Assembly (NCBI GenBank): GCA_965219855.1 | Contig: CBDCOR010000025.1 | Span: forward strand, 1-64,000 | DNA from: CAUZIZ01 sp965219855 | Lineage (GTDB): Bacteria > Acidobacteriota > UBA6911 > RPQK01 > JAJDTT01 | Length of the DNA: 64,000 nucleotides | Reading direction: 5' to 3' | Shown: positions 41,072 to 50,242 of the stretch, one piece after another | Numbering within the stretch: the stretch's first letter is position 1 | Layout: each line of letters starts with the position of its first letter | The notes under the pieces: generated by a model | The model's input: the letters and a program-made list of their open reading frames with translations, nothing else | Told to the model about the DNA's origin: nothing | Database searches by the model: none | Program-made: the position numbers and the translations under genes

Positions 41072-42430
41072 TCAGTAGGTTCCTATGGATTGGACGAAAC
41101 GGATATGGGCGTCAGTCAGGCTCGTGAACCCATGATCCGTAAAGAAGGCGTTGGGCCAACGGTGATTTCGACAGAGGCGTTTTCTATTCTTCCGGTTGCG
41201 CTTCAGAAGCAGGCGTCGCAAACGACGACGGATCAGACCGTCGTAGTCCTTGAAGATGTTCCAATGACAGTGCCGGAAGTAGTTGAACCAGCCTTGCGTC
41301 GAGCGATTGAGCCGCTGGAGGATGACCTCCAGCGAGTCGCCCGACTTGCGCGGCGTCAGCTCGTGAATGCGCTCGACGAACTTTCGGTGGCTCTTCGCTC
41401 GTGGAAACCGAAAACGGCCTCGGAACGAATCGCCCAAGAACGAAAAGCTCTTCTCTCGCGAGTCCACGATGTGTGTCTTCTCGGGATGCAGTCTCAGCCC
41501 GTTGTCCTCCACCCAGTCCCGCCCTTCGGCCAGGGCCGCTTCAGCCTCCTCGGGTGCGCGACACAGCAGGACAAAGTCATCCGCGTAGCGCACCATCTGG
41601 AAGCCCAGATCGGCCATCCGATGGTCCAGGGGATTGAGGTAGGCATTCGACAACACCGGAGAAAGAACGGCGCCTTGGGGGACTCCGGCTTCCGGAATCC
41701 ACTTACGCAGCTCTTCCAGTATCCCCTGATTCAGAAACAGCTGAACCAGGCCCAACACGCGGCGATCCGATATCTTCTGTTGGATCAGGTCCAACAGTCG
41801 ATCTTTCGGGATCGTATCGAAGTAACCCTTCAGATCCGCGTCGACGACATACACATAACCGGCTTCGAGCAGCTCTTCGACGTACCGAAGTGCGCCGTGG
41901 CACCCTCGCCCATGACGAAAGCCGTAGCTTCGATCATGGAACGTGGCCTCCAGAATCGGCTCGATCCCGTGGACCAAAGCCGTTTGCACGACTCGATCCC
42001 GCACGGTCGGAATCCCCAGCGGTCGCTTTTCCGAACTGCCTGTTTTGGGAATCCACCTCCGCAGCACCGCTGCCGGACGATAGGTCCCCTCACGCAGTTC
42101 TTCCTGCAACCATTCGAGTTCCTCCCGCTCGTGTTCGGCGAAATCCCCCCACGTTTGCCGGTCCACTCCCGCCGCTCCTTTCCTGCCCAAGACCTTCTCG
42201 ACCGAGCTGGAAAGGTTCCGGCTGCAAAACACCTTATCGATCAGCGTGTGCCATTTCCCTCCTCTCACCTTTCCTTTCAAAAGTGTCTCCAACATGCGAT
42301 CCGTCCAAACCGCGCGATGAGCCCACTGTTCGATGCCAGCGGGCTCTCCAGCCGGGCTAGCCGAAAACGGCACTGTGACCGGGATGTAGTCCCGCCTTTG
42401 GGCGGAGTTACGTTTCCGCGATTTAGTCAT
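41072..42430 (-). CDS. ltrA: group II intron reverse transcriptase/maturase, copy 1
   Basis: A 452-residue intron-encoded protein. The reverse transcriptase core includes RPLGIPTVRDRVVQTAL, motif A DADLKGYFD (197-205), PQGAVLSPVLSNAYL (251-265) and the catalytic YADD (282-285). A maturase domain X follows (LNRSTQGWFNYFRHCHWNIF, then RRRLRRLLLKRNRKNRKR). It ends in HRWPNAFFTDHGFTSL without an HNH nuclease domain, as in class C-like introns that insert near hairpins. It promotes splicing and reverse splicing of its own intron RNA. It differs from copy 2 by one residue (Val77 here, Ala there). Long open frames on the opposite strand are not real genes. Confidence 0.95.
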   Translation of the reverse strand: MTKSRKRNSAQRRDYIPVTVPFSASPAGEPAGIEQWAHRAVWTDRMLETLLKGKVRGGKWHTLIDKVFCSRNLSSSVEKVLGRKGAAGVDRQTWGDFAEHEREELEWLQEELREGTYRPAAVLRRWIPKTGSSEKRPLGIPTVRDRVVQTALVHGIEPILEATFHDRSYGFRHGRGCHGALRYVEELLEAGYVYVVDADLKGYFDTIPKDRLLDLIQQKISDRRVLGLVQLFLNQGILEELRKWIPEAGVPQGAVLSPVLSNAYLNPLDHRMADLGFQMVRYADDFVLLCRAPEEAEAALAEGRDWVEDNGLRLHPEKTHIVDSREKSFSFLGDSFRGRFRFPRAKSHRKFVERIHELTPRKSGDSLEVILQRLNRSTQGWFNYFRHCHWNIFKDYDGLIRRRLRRLLLKRNRKNRKRLCRNHRWPNAFFTDHGFTSLTDAHIRFVQSIGTY

Positions 42431-43021
42431 TTCGCATCTACCTTCCTGCTCCCCTTCGCTCCACCGCGTTTTGCTGCACGGCTTCCCCGCTACTATGGGA
42501 GCTCTGACTTCTGTCGAGCCGCTTCAACCGACCTCACCGGGTATCGCCAGGTTCGCTCCCCTTCGGCGGGCGATACTGCACCGCGGGCCTGGGCCATTGC
42601 TCACGCAGCGTCCCCCACTGCGAGCTCTCACGATGGGTCGTCCACGTCCCTCACCCGACAGATCTCCCTGCTTATCTCGTTTGACCTTCCGACCTCTCCA
42701 TCTCCAACCACCGCATTGCCATTTCGTCACGGTCGCTTTGTCACGTTACTTCACCGCCGTGACTTGCCGCGTCTATCCCCCCGGGCAGACCGTTCAGGTC
42801 GGAGGGATGGCCGTCGCGCGGTCAAGGGTTCGGGCTTTGCCAGGACCCTCCCCGACAGGCTTGGCCGAATCGAGTTCACTTGCGTTACGGATTGGTCGTT
42901 CGTCTCAGGTTGCTCTCCACCCTTCCTCACGGAAACGCAGTTACCACTGTCGACTTCAGGCCGGTAACGTTAGCCTGGAAGGGACTTTCACCCTTCTGAT
43001 CAAACGCCTTCACAGGCGCAC

Positions 43022-43099
43022 TAGCGGTGGCCTCCAGGCCGCCGTGCATCAAGCCAAAGGCTCGAAGGAAGAAGACTTCGGCCTGGAGCCCAAAGCTAC
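43022..43099. repeat. dispersed palindromic repeat R1, copy f, split by intron 1
   Basis: This side of R1 begins TAGCGGTGGCCTCCAGGCCG and ends GCTAC at 43095-43099. The terminal bases and the flanking module of the other side lie beyond the intron at about 40936-40993. AATGAAGTTTCAGCTCAG follows at about 43107-43124. Confidence 0.85.
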
Positions 43100-43121
43100 G
43101 TCCGCCCAATGAAGTTTCAGC

Positions 43122-44049
43122 TCAGTTATAGTCAGCCTTAGCGCCGTACTTCTCGAGCAGTGCCAGAAAGCCAGGATGGTCACCAAGCGGAGCCCAGGTG
43201 GGATCGATCTTCAGATACCCTACCGAGAAGTGCGCCGGCACCGATACCAGGCGTTCAAGAGTCTTGATGGCCTCTTCATAATTGCCAACCATCGTGTAGA
43301 TCTGGGCAAGGTCCTTGAGCCGCAATCCCAACGGTTCGTCTCGGCGACCACCCGAGTGCTGGCAGCGGACGGTTCCGGGTAATTGGATCTTTATCAACTT
43401 TTCCCCGGACGTCCTCGGTTTCCTCCACCAACTTGGCCAGACCGAAGTCCAACAACTTCACTTGCCCGTCATACGCGACCATCACGTTAGAGGGTTTGAG
43501 GTCCCGATGGATGATTCCCTTGTCATGGGCCGCGGCTATGGCATCAGCAATGGGGACAGCAACTTCCAGCAGCTTGGAGAGTGGCAAACCAACCGGTGGA
43601 ATCACATGGTCCAGGCTCTCACCCTTTACCAACTCCATGGTAAGAAAGCGATTTCCTTCGGCTTGCTCAATTCCGTAAATCGTCACTACGTTGGGATGGT
43701 CCAGCGCTGCAATGGCCTTGGCTTCTCTCATGAATCGTTCGGTTGCCGCGGCATCTCGCTGCAGCGCCTCAGGCAGAAACTTCAAGGCAACCTGTCGGTC
43801 CAGAGTCTTGTCTTCGGCCAGATAGACTTCGCCCATTCCTCCGACACCCAGAAGCGAGCTGATCTCGTAAGCACCTAGCCTCCGACCTATCATCGTCCCT
43901 GAGTCCTTGCGCTCTTCCTGGACGATCGGCTCCGGAGCCATCGTCTCTGCCTCTTCGCGAGAGCTCTGTTTGTCGCCAGACTCCTGTCCAACGGTCACAC
44001 TGTCGAGTCTCTGGATTTCCTTTCGACGCTTCGGATCCAACAGAATCAC
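43122..44049 (-). pseudogene. Ser/Thr kinase with TPR tail, internally deleted
   Basis: The first part (44049 down to about 43400) encodes a kinase domain with GVGGMGEVYLAEDKTLDRQV, HRDLKPSNVMVAYDG and DFGLAKLVEETEDVRGK, and stops in the activation segment. The last part, in another frame (about 43330-43122), encodes LKDLAQIYTMVGNYEEAIKT and FSVGYLKIDPTWAPLGDHPG, the standard tail of acidobacterial kinases that end in TPR repeats. The C-lobe of the kinase, the membrane helix and most TPR units are missing, so a deletion of well over 1 kb joined the two ends out of frame. The product cannot be active. Confidence 0.82.
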
Positions 44050-44135
44050 CTCGTTGTATTGGAAATTAGTCTAGCAAGACGCCGTCGGGAAATCACGAGC
44101 GGCAGAGCCGTCACTCCATTCGGTCGGAGCAGGAC

Positions 44136-44460
44136 GTGGCTTCGGTCTCCAGGCCGAAGTATTCTTTCTGTGTCAGGCCTTTGGCCCTGTTTAGCGTCCT
44201 ACTTGCCTCTGCCCTTGCCCTCGCCTTCAAACTTGCCTTTGCCTTTCCCCTTACTCTTTCCCTCTGTCTAAGAACAATCCTCATCGCGTGTTTCCGCAAC
44301 CGAGAGCCTTCGTAATAGACCAAAGGAAGGCTGAGGGAAAAGGGGAAGGCAAACGCACAGGCAAAGGCAAGTTTGAGGGAAAAGGGCGAGGGCAAGGGTT
44401 AGGCGCTAAACACATACGGGCCTCTGGCCCGTCACACGGCGGCCTGGAGACCACCGCTAC
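44136..44460. repeat. expanded R1 copy g forming a 325-bp hairpin
   Basis: The outer parts are R1 (GTGGCTTCGGTCTCCAGG at the left, GGCCTGGAGACCACCGCTAC at the right), but the centre has grown to about 250 bp. The left inner arm is pyrimidine-rich (CTTGCCCTCGCC, TTCAAACTTGCCTTTGCC), and the right inner arm is its purine-rich complement (GGCAAAGGCAAGTTTGAGGG, GGCGAGGGCAAGG). TTTAGCG and CGCTAAA close the arms. It fills the 44050-44461 gap; there is no gene. Confidence 0.85.
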
Positions 44461-44461
44461 T

Positions 44462-47350
44462 TCAGGGCCGGTAGGTCACCCAGGCCGGGGATCCCCATGC
44501 CATCTCGCCATCCTCCTGGATGACCCGAAGATAGTAGTAGCTCTCGCCCGGTTCAGAAGCGTTGTCGGCGTACTGAAACTCGACTCGGCTCTGGCCCGGG
44601 GAAGAAGAGTAGACGATCTTGTTATCCTTGATCACATCTACCCGCTGGATTGCGTTCGTGCCCCTCAAGTGCGCCTTGATTCTTAAGGGAGTCGCGCTCT
44701 CGAAGGCCTCTCCCATCAGGTGTTCCCCATCCGACCCCAGAAAGCGGACATCCAGGATGATGTTATCGGTTGCAGCGTAGGCTCTGCGAGCGCGGATGGC
44801 CTCCAGCAAAGCTTCCAGGGTCAGTTCCTCGGCAATCAGACAGGCGTAGCTGATATGGGTGGAGAGGTGATCCGAAGAAGCAATGAACCCCAGCCTGTAG
44901 CCCTTCTCAAGAGCGCTCCAGGCGGTTCCCAGCCGGCGGGGGGGACGATTGTCCTGTTCCAGGGTCGGACTGGGCTTCAGCGTCTTGGGCTGCGGTGCCC
45001 CGGGATGTTCGTAGGTCTCCCTCATGCCCTGGAAGATCTCGAGTACGTGCTCGACCTTGGGATCATTGTCTCGCCAATCGGTCCCCGACCCGGTGGCGAT
45101 GGTGTGAGGGATGGAGGTGCCATTTTTCCGTCTCAGGTGCCAGAACAGTCTCTCGGAGCCCTCCAGGCCGAGGTGCTCGGCGGTCTCAACCGGCAGGATC
45201 GATCTCCCCCGGCGAACGAAGAGGATATTGCGATGACCGTTGGGATACTCCAAGCTACGTTCGTAGGCGTAGAAGGCGGCGAAGTTCTCCAATTGAAAAA
45301 GGTCGGCAATCTTTTGGTTACGCCACCAGTTGTAGGGCTCTACAATCTCGTGGTTGTGATCCGTCACGCCCAGGAAGTCCATTCCAGCAGCATCTCTGGA
45401 ATAACGGTAAGCATCGATCAGAGAGCCGTCTCCGCCCCCGTCTAAAGAGATATCGGTGTGCCGATGGAGATCTCCTCGGTAGATGGAGTAGGTCCTGTCG
45501 CCAGCCTGAACCCGGTAGGAGCGGATCCTCTCTAGATCTTCCTTTTCATTGGAGTGGACAGGATCCGATGGTGGAAGCGGCGGAATCTGGAGTGGCGACA
45601 GCTCAATTTTGGCCGGCGTTGTTGAACCCAACACCCCCACCATGACCTGCCCGTGTTGGGCCAGGGTGGACTTGGTGCTGCGCTTGTCGGTGGGCCACGC
45701 CGCCCAAACCCGACCCTCGGAGTCCACCGCGGAGGCGGGCATCATATCGTTTCGGCCCCTGCTGCCAAACAGGGTGGTAGGGCGCGACCACTGAGATCCG
45801 TCGTAGCGAAGACAATCGATCTCCCAGGAGGCAAAATTACGCCCTCTCCCTTCAGACTGACGCATCTTCAGATGCCGCACAAACAGCCATGGATGCCCTG
45901 CGGCATCCATCTGCAAATGAGGCATCTCCCATTTTCCCTCACCCAGGACCAACGCCGGATCCTGGCGCGTTGTCATCAGCTTGCCATCGACCAGACATGC
46001 GATCCGGAGGGATCTCGTTTCATAGAGCTCGGTTCCCTTGGCTTTGCCGCTCTGAGTCACGAGACGCCCAGTGTCCTTTCCCCATTGCGCGCCCGAAGTG
46101 TGCCAGGAAAGCCAGGTCCGACCCCTGCTGTCGATCGCGACCGAAGCCGCGGCCTCGAAACGAGGGGTTCCGGCGATGGTCTCGACGTCCTGCCACCGTC
46201 CTTCACGGCGCTGCCTGAGATAGATGTCATAGTTTCCGGAGGCGTACCCGTCCCAGGCAACCGCTAGCTCTCCATTGGCGCCGGCCGCAACCGAGGGCCA
46301 CCAGTTGTTTCCCTGGGCAGCAACACCCTCACTGATCCTTATTTCCCGACCCCATCGCTCCCCGTCGAAGTTCATGGCCACGATCTGTCCCACGCCTGCG
46401 ATCGTCTGCTGCCACACCAGCCAGATCCTTCCTTGCGAGTCGGTAGCGGTGTGGTGGTAGATATCCGGACCCGGATGGTCTGTGAGACGCTGGCGAGAGG
46501 ACCACTCCGTCCCCTCGAAGCTGCGTGCGTAGAGATCCCAGTTGCCATCTACCTGCATCGACCAGATCACCCACAGCCGGCCTCGGGAGTCCTCGGCCAG
46601 AGCGGTGCGGAACGCGTCCACATCGGTCGCCACCTGGTGCACGGGTCCCCAGCCCGATTTTCCCCTGGCCCGCACCAGGACCAGATCCGCCTCATCCTCG
46701 ACCCATTCCTGCCAGGCAGCCCAAAGCTTGCCCGAACGGGTTGCCACCAGCGACGGGAAGTCCTGGATATCGAAGCGCTCGGCGGAAATAGGCGAGGAAG
46801 GAGGGATCCTTTCCACCCTGACGGCACCACCCAGGAAGGTCTTGGGGTGGAAGAGCTCGAGTCTATCGGGCTCAAAGCTGAATCGCCCCTTGGCAGTCTC
46901 GATGCGAATGGACTGGTCTCCCGGATTCTCCAGAACATTTACCAGGATGCTGGGAAAGCGGAGGGTGCTCAGATTGCTCCCCATCCAGCTCATGCGCGTG
47001 GCCACGACCCAACCCAGCTCTCCCTTGATCTGGTCGTTAGGGAGCTGAGGGTCGGCATCGACTGAATGGATACTGTCCTTGAAGGAATGGCGGTAGATGT
47101 TGGCTCGAAACTCATCCGGATTCAGCTCGAATTTCTGACCCGGCGAAGGAAGAAGCTTACCATCCCAACGATCGGGTTCTGAATCGAGGAGACCGAACCG
47201 AACGCGGAAGGCCGACTCCGCAAGAAGTGCTTCGGTAGATTCCGCCGGCGGTGGCGAGACGAACCAGCCATGGGAAGGCGACGGAATCGAGAGCAGAAGC
47301 AACAAGGACAACGAGGACAGGACAACGATGACCCGATTAGTGAGCGACAT
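44462..47350 (-). CDS. secreted beta-propeller protein with C-terminal PHP domain
   Basis: A 962-residue exported protein. The signal peptide is VIVVLSSLSLLLLLSIPSPS. A large beta-propeller region follows, with repeats such as SRGRLWVIWSMQVDGNWDLY and SQGRIWLVWQQTIAG. After about residue 600 comes a PHP-type metallohydrolase domain: RGDLHRHTDISLDGGGDGSL, LGVTDHNHE and IASSDHLSTH, which carry the His/Asp metal ligands. DUF3604/CehA-like PHP proteins are phosphodiesterases or esterases; the substrate here is unknown. The ATG at 47350 is chosen because AGGAGG lies nine bases upstream and the signal peptide starts there. A shorter secreted PHP protein lies at 55474-56730. Confidence 0.85.
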   Translation of the reverse strand: MSLTNRVIVVLSSLSLLLLLSIPSPSHGWFVSPPPAESTEALLAESAFRVRFGLLDSEPDRWDGKLLPSPGQKFELNPDEFRANIYRHSFKDSIHSVDADPQLPNDQIKGELGWVVATRMSWMGSNLSTLRFPSILVNVLENPGDQSIRIETAKGRFSFEPDRLELFHPKTFLGGAVRVERIPPSSPISAERFDIQDFPSLVATRSGKLWAAWQEWVEDEADLVLVRARGKSGWGPVHQVATDVDAFRTALAEDSRGRLWVIWSMQVDGNWDLYARSFEGTEWSSRQRLTDHPGPDIYHHTATDSQGRIWLVWQQTIAGVGQIVAMNFDGERWGREIRISEGVAAQGNNWWPSVAAGANGELAVAWDGYASGNYDIYLRQRREGRWQDVETIAGTPRFEAAASVAIDSRGRTWLSWHTSGAQWGKDTGRLVTQSGKAKGTELYETRSLRIACLVDGKLMTTRQDPALVLGEGKWEMPHLQMDAAGHPWLFVRHLKMRQSEGRGRNFASWEIDCLRYDGSQWSRPTTLFGSRGRNDMMPASAVDSEGRVWAAWPTDKRSTKSTLAQHGQVMVGVLGSTTPAKIELSPLQIPPLPPSDPVHSNEKEDLERIRSYRVQAGDRTYSIYRGDLHRHTDISLDGGGDGSLIDAYRYSRDAAGMDFLGVTDHNHEIVEPYNWWRNQKIADLFQLENFAAFYAYERSLEYPNGHRNILFVRRGRSILPVETAEHLGLEGSERLFWHLRRKNGTSIPHTIATGSGTDWRDNDPKVEHVLEIFQGMRETYEHPGAPQPKTLKPSPTLEQDNRPPRRLGTAWSALEKGYRLGFIASSDHLSTHISYACLIAEELTLEALLEAIRARRAYAATDNIILDVRFLGSDGEHLMGEAFESATPLRIKAHLRGTNAIQRVDVIKDNKIVYSSSPGQSRVEFQYADNASEPGESYYYLRVIQEDGEMAWGSPAWVTYRP

Positions 47351-47689
47351 AGCCGCAGACCTCCTGAAATCGAGAGTCCAGTGAGAAGGGAAAGACTCGC
47401 TGAGAAGCATAGCAGAAGGCAGAGACGCTCCCCGGTCTTCCCTGTCTCCCACAAGGAGAAACCGCTCAATGATGAATCCCTGAATATCGAACACCAAGCT
47501 GAAACTTCATCCAGCAGCAACCGGCGTAGAAACGATGGGATTGGGCGACGAGAAACTCGCGTAGGGCTTGCAGCGAGCAGGAAATTGGTAAAGACTTGGG
47601 CCATGAATCAAGTGTTCTCAACGCCGCTGTTCTGCCCTGTCCGTCGGATGACGATCAGGCACTTTTTCTCGGCCTAGAAAGGCGCGGTC

Positions 47690-48484
47690 TTGAAGGTAGA
47701 TCTGAAGGAACAAGTGGCCCTGGTCACGGGAGGTGCTCAGGGAATCGGTCGGGCTATCGCGAAGTTGCTGGCCGGCAACGGATCACGAGTGGCCATCGTA
47801 GACATCGATCTTACGGCTGCTCGGGAGACCGCTCGCGAGATCGAGTCCTCAGGTGGAATGGCTCTCTCCCTCGAAGGGGACGTGAGCAGCGCGCCACAGA
47901 TGTCCCGAGCTCTCGATCAAGTTCTGGAAAAATGGGACCGTTTGTCCATTTTGATCAACAACGCCGGGATCAACACGCTGGGAGGCAGAGTCCCCATTCA
48001 CCAGTACGTGGACGAGGACTGGGAGCAGATCTTGAGGGTCGATCTCACGGGAGTCTATGTCACAAGCAAGATATCAATCCCCGCTCTTCTCAGGAACAAC
48101 GGCGGGCGAATCGTCAACATCTCGTCCATCGCCGGCCTGGTACCGCTGCGCCTGCAGAGTGCCTTCGTGGCCGCCAAGGCCGGGGTGGTGAATCTGACGC
48201 GGTCGATGGCATTGGAACTGGGACCCCAAGGGATCTTGGTCAATGCCGTGGCTCCCGGCTCCACGCTTACGAAGGGAACGAAGAAGCTCTTCTACGGAGC
48301 CGATGGAGCCTATACCGAAAACGCAGCAAGCCTCCTATCCCATATCCCGCTCGGACGCCCCGCAGACCCCCAGGAAATCGCTTACTCTGTGCTCTTCCTG
48401 GTCTCCCCGGCGGCCAGCTACGTCAACGGTGCTGTGCTCACGGTCGACGGTGGCTGGACGGCTGGATATACCCGCGACTGGTGA
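47690..48484 (+). CDS. SDR family protein lacking the catalytic tyrosine
   Basis: A 264-residue short-chain dehydrogenase-like protein that starts at TTG. The cofactor motif TGGAQGIG (13-20), NNAG (90-93) and Ser145/146 in VNISSIAG are conventional. The active-site YxxxK is FVAAK: Phe159 (codon TTC) replaces Tyr, and Lys163 is kept. Tyr is the general acid/base in active SDRs, so this protein may have lost reductase activity or may act as a partner subunit. The frame is otherwise undamaged. A cupin gene follows after 27 bases, so the two are probably co-transcribed. The 47351-47689 gap upstream holds an R1-flank-like AAGCTGAAACTTCATCC and no gene. Confidence 0.9.
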   Translation: MKVDLKEQVALVTGGAQGIGRAIAKLLAGNGSRVAIVDIDLTAARETAREIESSGGMALSLEGDVSSAPQMSRALDQVLEKWDRLSILINNAGINTLGGRVPIHQYVDEDWEQILRVDLTGVYVTSKISIPALLRNNGGRIVNISSIAGLVPLRLQSAFVAAKAGVVNLTRSMALELGPQGILVNAVAPGSTLTKGTKKLFYGADGAYTENAASLLSHIPLGRPADPQEIAYSVLFLVSPAASYVNGAVLTVDGGWTAGYTRDW

Positions 48485-48511
48485 TTGCGCACCCAAGAAG
48501 GAGAATGAAGA

Positions 48512-48928
48512 ATGGCCAAGATTACTGAGTTTCGTGGTTATCAGGGGGAACTCCCCATACCCAAACCCGAGAAGTTGGTTGAACCCAATGTCGTCACGGT
48601 AAAGGATGGTGTCCCGGTCAAGTACCCGGGTTGTGAAGGGATCGGGGTCCGTGTGGTGCACCCCGCCAACCCCAAAGCACCGGCGCAGAACCTGGGCATG
48701 GTCGTCTTCTTCGTTCCACCCCATGTCATTCTTGGAGTGGGCAGCCACCACACCGAGGAATGCTATGTGATCCTCAAAGGACGGGGGACCATGACATTGG
48801 CGGGAAAAGAGGTCCCGGTTCAGGCGGGAACGTTTATCCACTTACCGCCCTGGTGCGAGCACGGCATCGAGAATACCGGAGACGAATCTATGGAAGTCCT
48901 GATCTGCACTTCTCCGCCCAACCCGTAG
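48512..48928 (+). CDS. cupin-domain protein
   Basis: A 138-residue single-domain cupin. Motif 1 is VILGVGSHHTEECYVILKGR (GxHxH-type, metal ligands in SHHTEE) and motif 2 is GTFIHLPPWCEHGIEN (PxxxxH). A good ribosome binding site, AAGGAG, precedes the ATG. Small cupins act as isomerases, dioxygenases or sensors; nothing narrows this down here. It follows the tyrosine-less SDR gene by 27 bases and probably shares its transcript. Confidence 0.9.
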   Translation: MAKITEFRGYQGELPIPKPEKLVEPNVVTVKDGVPVKYPGCEGIGVRVVHPANPKAPAQNLGMVVFFVPPHVILGVGSHHTEECYVILKGRGTMTLAGKEVPVQAGTFIHLPPWCEHGIENTGDESMEVLICTSPPNP

Positions 48929-49034
48929 CTGTGCATCCCGACCTTCTGAGAGGACCCTGAAGAACGGCAGCGGCAACCCTGGAGGCAACAGCTCCCTGCT
49001 CCTAAATTGCCCCTTCGAAAGGAGAATAGTTGGT

Positions 49035-50216
49035 ATGTTGAAAACTCAATTGACAAAGGCCATATGCTGCGGATTCGCAGTAATACTGCTGACCTCAGTG
49101 AATCTGGTGGCCAGGACAGCCCCCCATCTCGTCGCGGGTACGCTAGAGAACGACGAATTCATTACCTGGCTGGGACTGCAGAATCGTTCGCGCAAGACCT
49201 GTAAGGTCGCGGTTCAATATCACAAAGGGGCGATGAAGCTTCCAGATAAGAAACTCCTGACCGATGGTGAGGACCTGGGTAATGCCTTCCTCAAGCACAT
49301 CCCTTCCCATGGGTCCACGAGCTTTGAGGTGTCGACCGCACCGGGTACAGATACAATCTTCACTGGATCTGCGTCCTTTTTCTTTGAAGACTCCGTCTGC
49401 CTGAATGAGGTCGGAATCACCGCTGAGTTCAGGGTAAACCCAACCTCGCAGGACATCATAAACGAGTTGTTCTCCTACCCCGTGGGACCCTCGATCCCAC
49501 TCGACAACTGCGCGGCTGCCCGCATCAACTTCGACCCTCCCTTTGAGATCCCGGGATTGGCCACCGTGAGCACTGGCGGCGCGGTCTTACCGGCTGGGAC
49601 GACCCGGTTCATGCAGCTGTACGACCAGGACGGGGTCCTGGTGAACAGCACCCTTCCTTCCGAATATGACGGCACTTATACGGCCCGGAATCTGCAGGAA
49701 GACTTTCCCAGGCAGGGTCGTGTTTCGGGCATCTGGAAGGTCTGTACCGAGAAGCCCGATGGCTTCCGGGGTGCTGCCGCCATCGACGCCGTCTTCATAA
49801 ACGTAGTGAACAGGGGCAACGTTCAATTGGCCGCCACTTCCAATCAGCAAACCAACGACGACTGCAAGATGGACGACACGACTTTGTGTCTCCTGAATCA
49901 ACAATTCAAAGCCACGCTCAACCTGCGTGGCAGCCCGACTGGCCCGTCTCGTCGGGCCAAGGTCGGCTTCACCGACGGCTCTTTGGGCACGTTCGTTGAT
50001 GAGCAGGCTGCACTGAAGTTTGGGGTATCGATTCAGAATGGTTGTTCGAGCGATTTCCCGGCCTATTGGGTGTTCGCGGCCGCCACCACCGACGTCCAGT
50101 ACACTCTTACAATTACCGACACCGCAACTGATTCAAGCAAATCCTATGAGAACCCATTCGGTCGACCTTCACCAGCAATCACGGACACCGCTGCTTTCCT
50201 TACTTGCCCTGACTAA
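49035..50216 (+). CDS. secreted protein, unknown function
   Basis: A 393-residue exported protein with a signal peptide (AICCGFAVILLTSVNLVA). The mature part is beta-rich, low in basic charge, and has scattered cysteines (DSVCLNEVG, DNCAAARIN, DDCKMDDTTLCLL, NGCSSDFP, LTCPD), perhaps forming disulfides. I do not recognise a family. The ATG at 49035 follows AAAGGAGAATAG. It is convergent with the creatininase gene, whose end lies 26 bases away. Confidence 0.7.
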   Translation: MLKTQLTKAICCGFAVILLTSVNLVARTAPHLVAGTLENDEFITWLGLQNRSRKTCKVAVQYHKGAMKLPDKKLLTDGEDLGNAFLKHIPSHGSTSFEVSTAPGTDTIFTGSASFFFEDSVCLNEVGITAEFRVNPTSQDIINELFSYPVGPSIPLDNCAAARINFDPPFEIPGLATVSTGGAVLPAGTTRFMQLYDQDGVLVNSTLPSEYDGTYTARNLQEDFPRQGRVSGIWKVCTEKPDGFRGAAAIDAVFINVVNRGNVQLAATSNQQTNDDCKMDDTTLCLLNQQFKATLNLRGSPTGPSRRAKVGFTDGSLGTFVDEQAALKFGVSIQNGCSSDFPAYWVFAAATTDVQYTLTITDTATDSSKSYENPFGRPSPAITDTAAFLTCPD

Positions 50217-50242
50217 GCCCCGAACAAGAACGACATGACGGA

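Larger units (their letters stand above)
40994..43021 (-). mobile_element. group II intron, copy 1 (inserted in R1 copy f)
   Basis: A 2028-bp group II intron on the minus strand. Its 5' end is GTGCGCC (43021 downward), matching the GUGYG rule. The roughly 590 bases before the ORF (42431-43021) form RNA domains I-III, and the 3' end has domains V and VI and finishes ACCCTAT at 40994. The encoded maturase has no DNA endonuclease domain. The intron is inserted in a dispersed repeat: the 5' exon ends CCACCGCTA and the 3' exon begins CGCCGGGACCC, which together restore the R1 variant seen at 13600-13620. Confidence 0.9.

Noticed and set aside
41090..42967. Long plus-strand open frame opposite the intron maturase (also 52186-54096)
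   Set aside because: It is the exact antisense of a well-recognised maturase; its protein has no family features and its ending differs between two otherwise nearly identical copies.
47596..48528. 310-codon plus-strand frame over the second SDR
   Set aside because: Frame-shifted shadow; the SDR frame carries all the family motifs.
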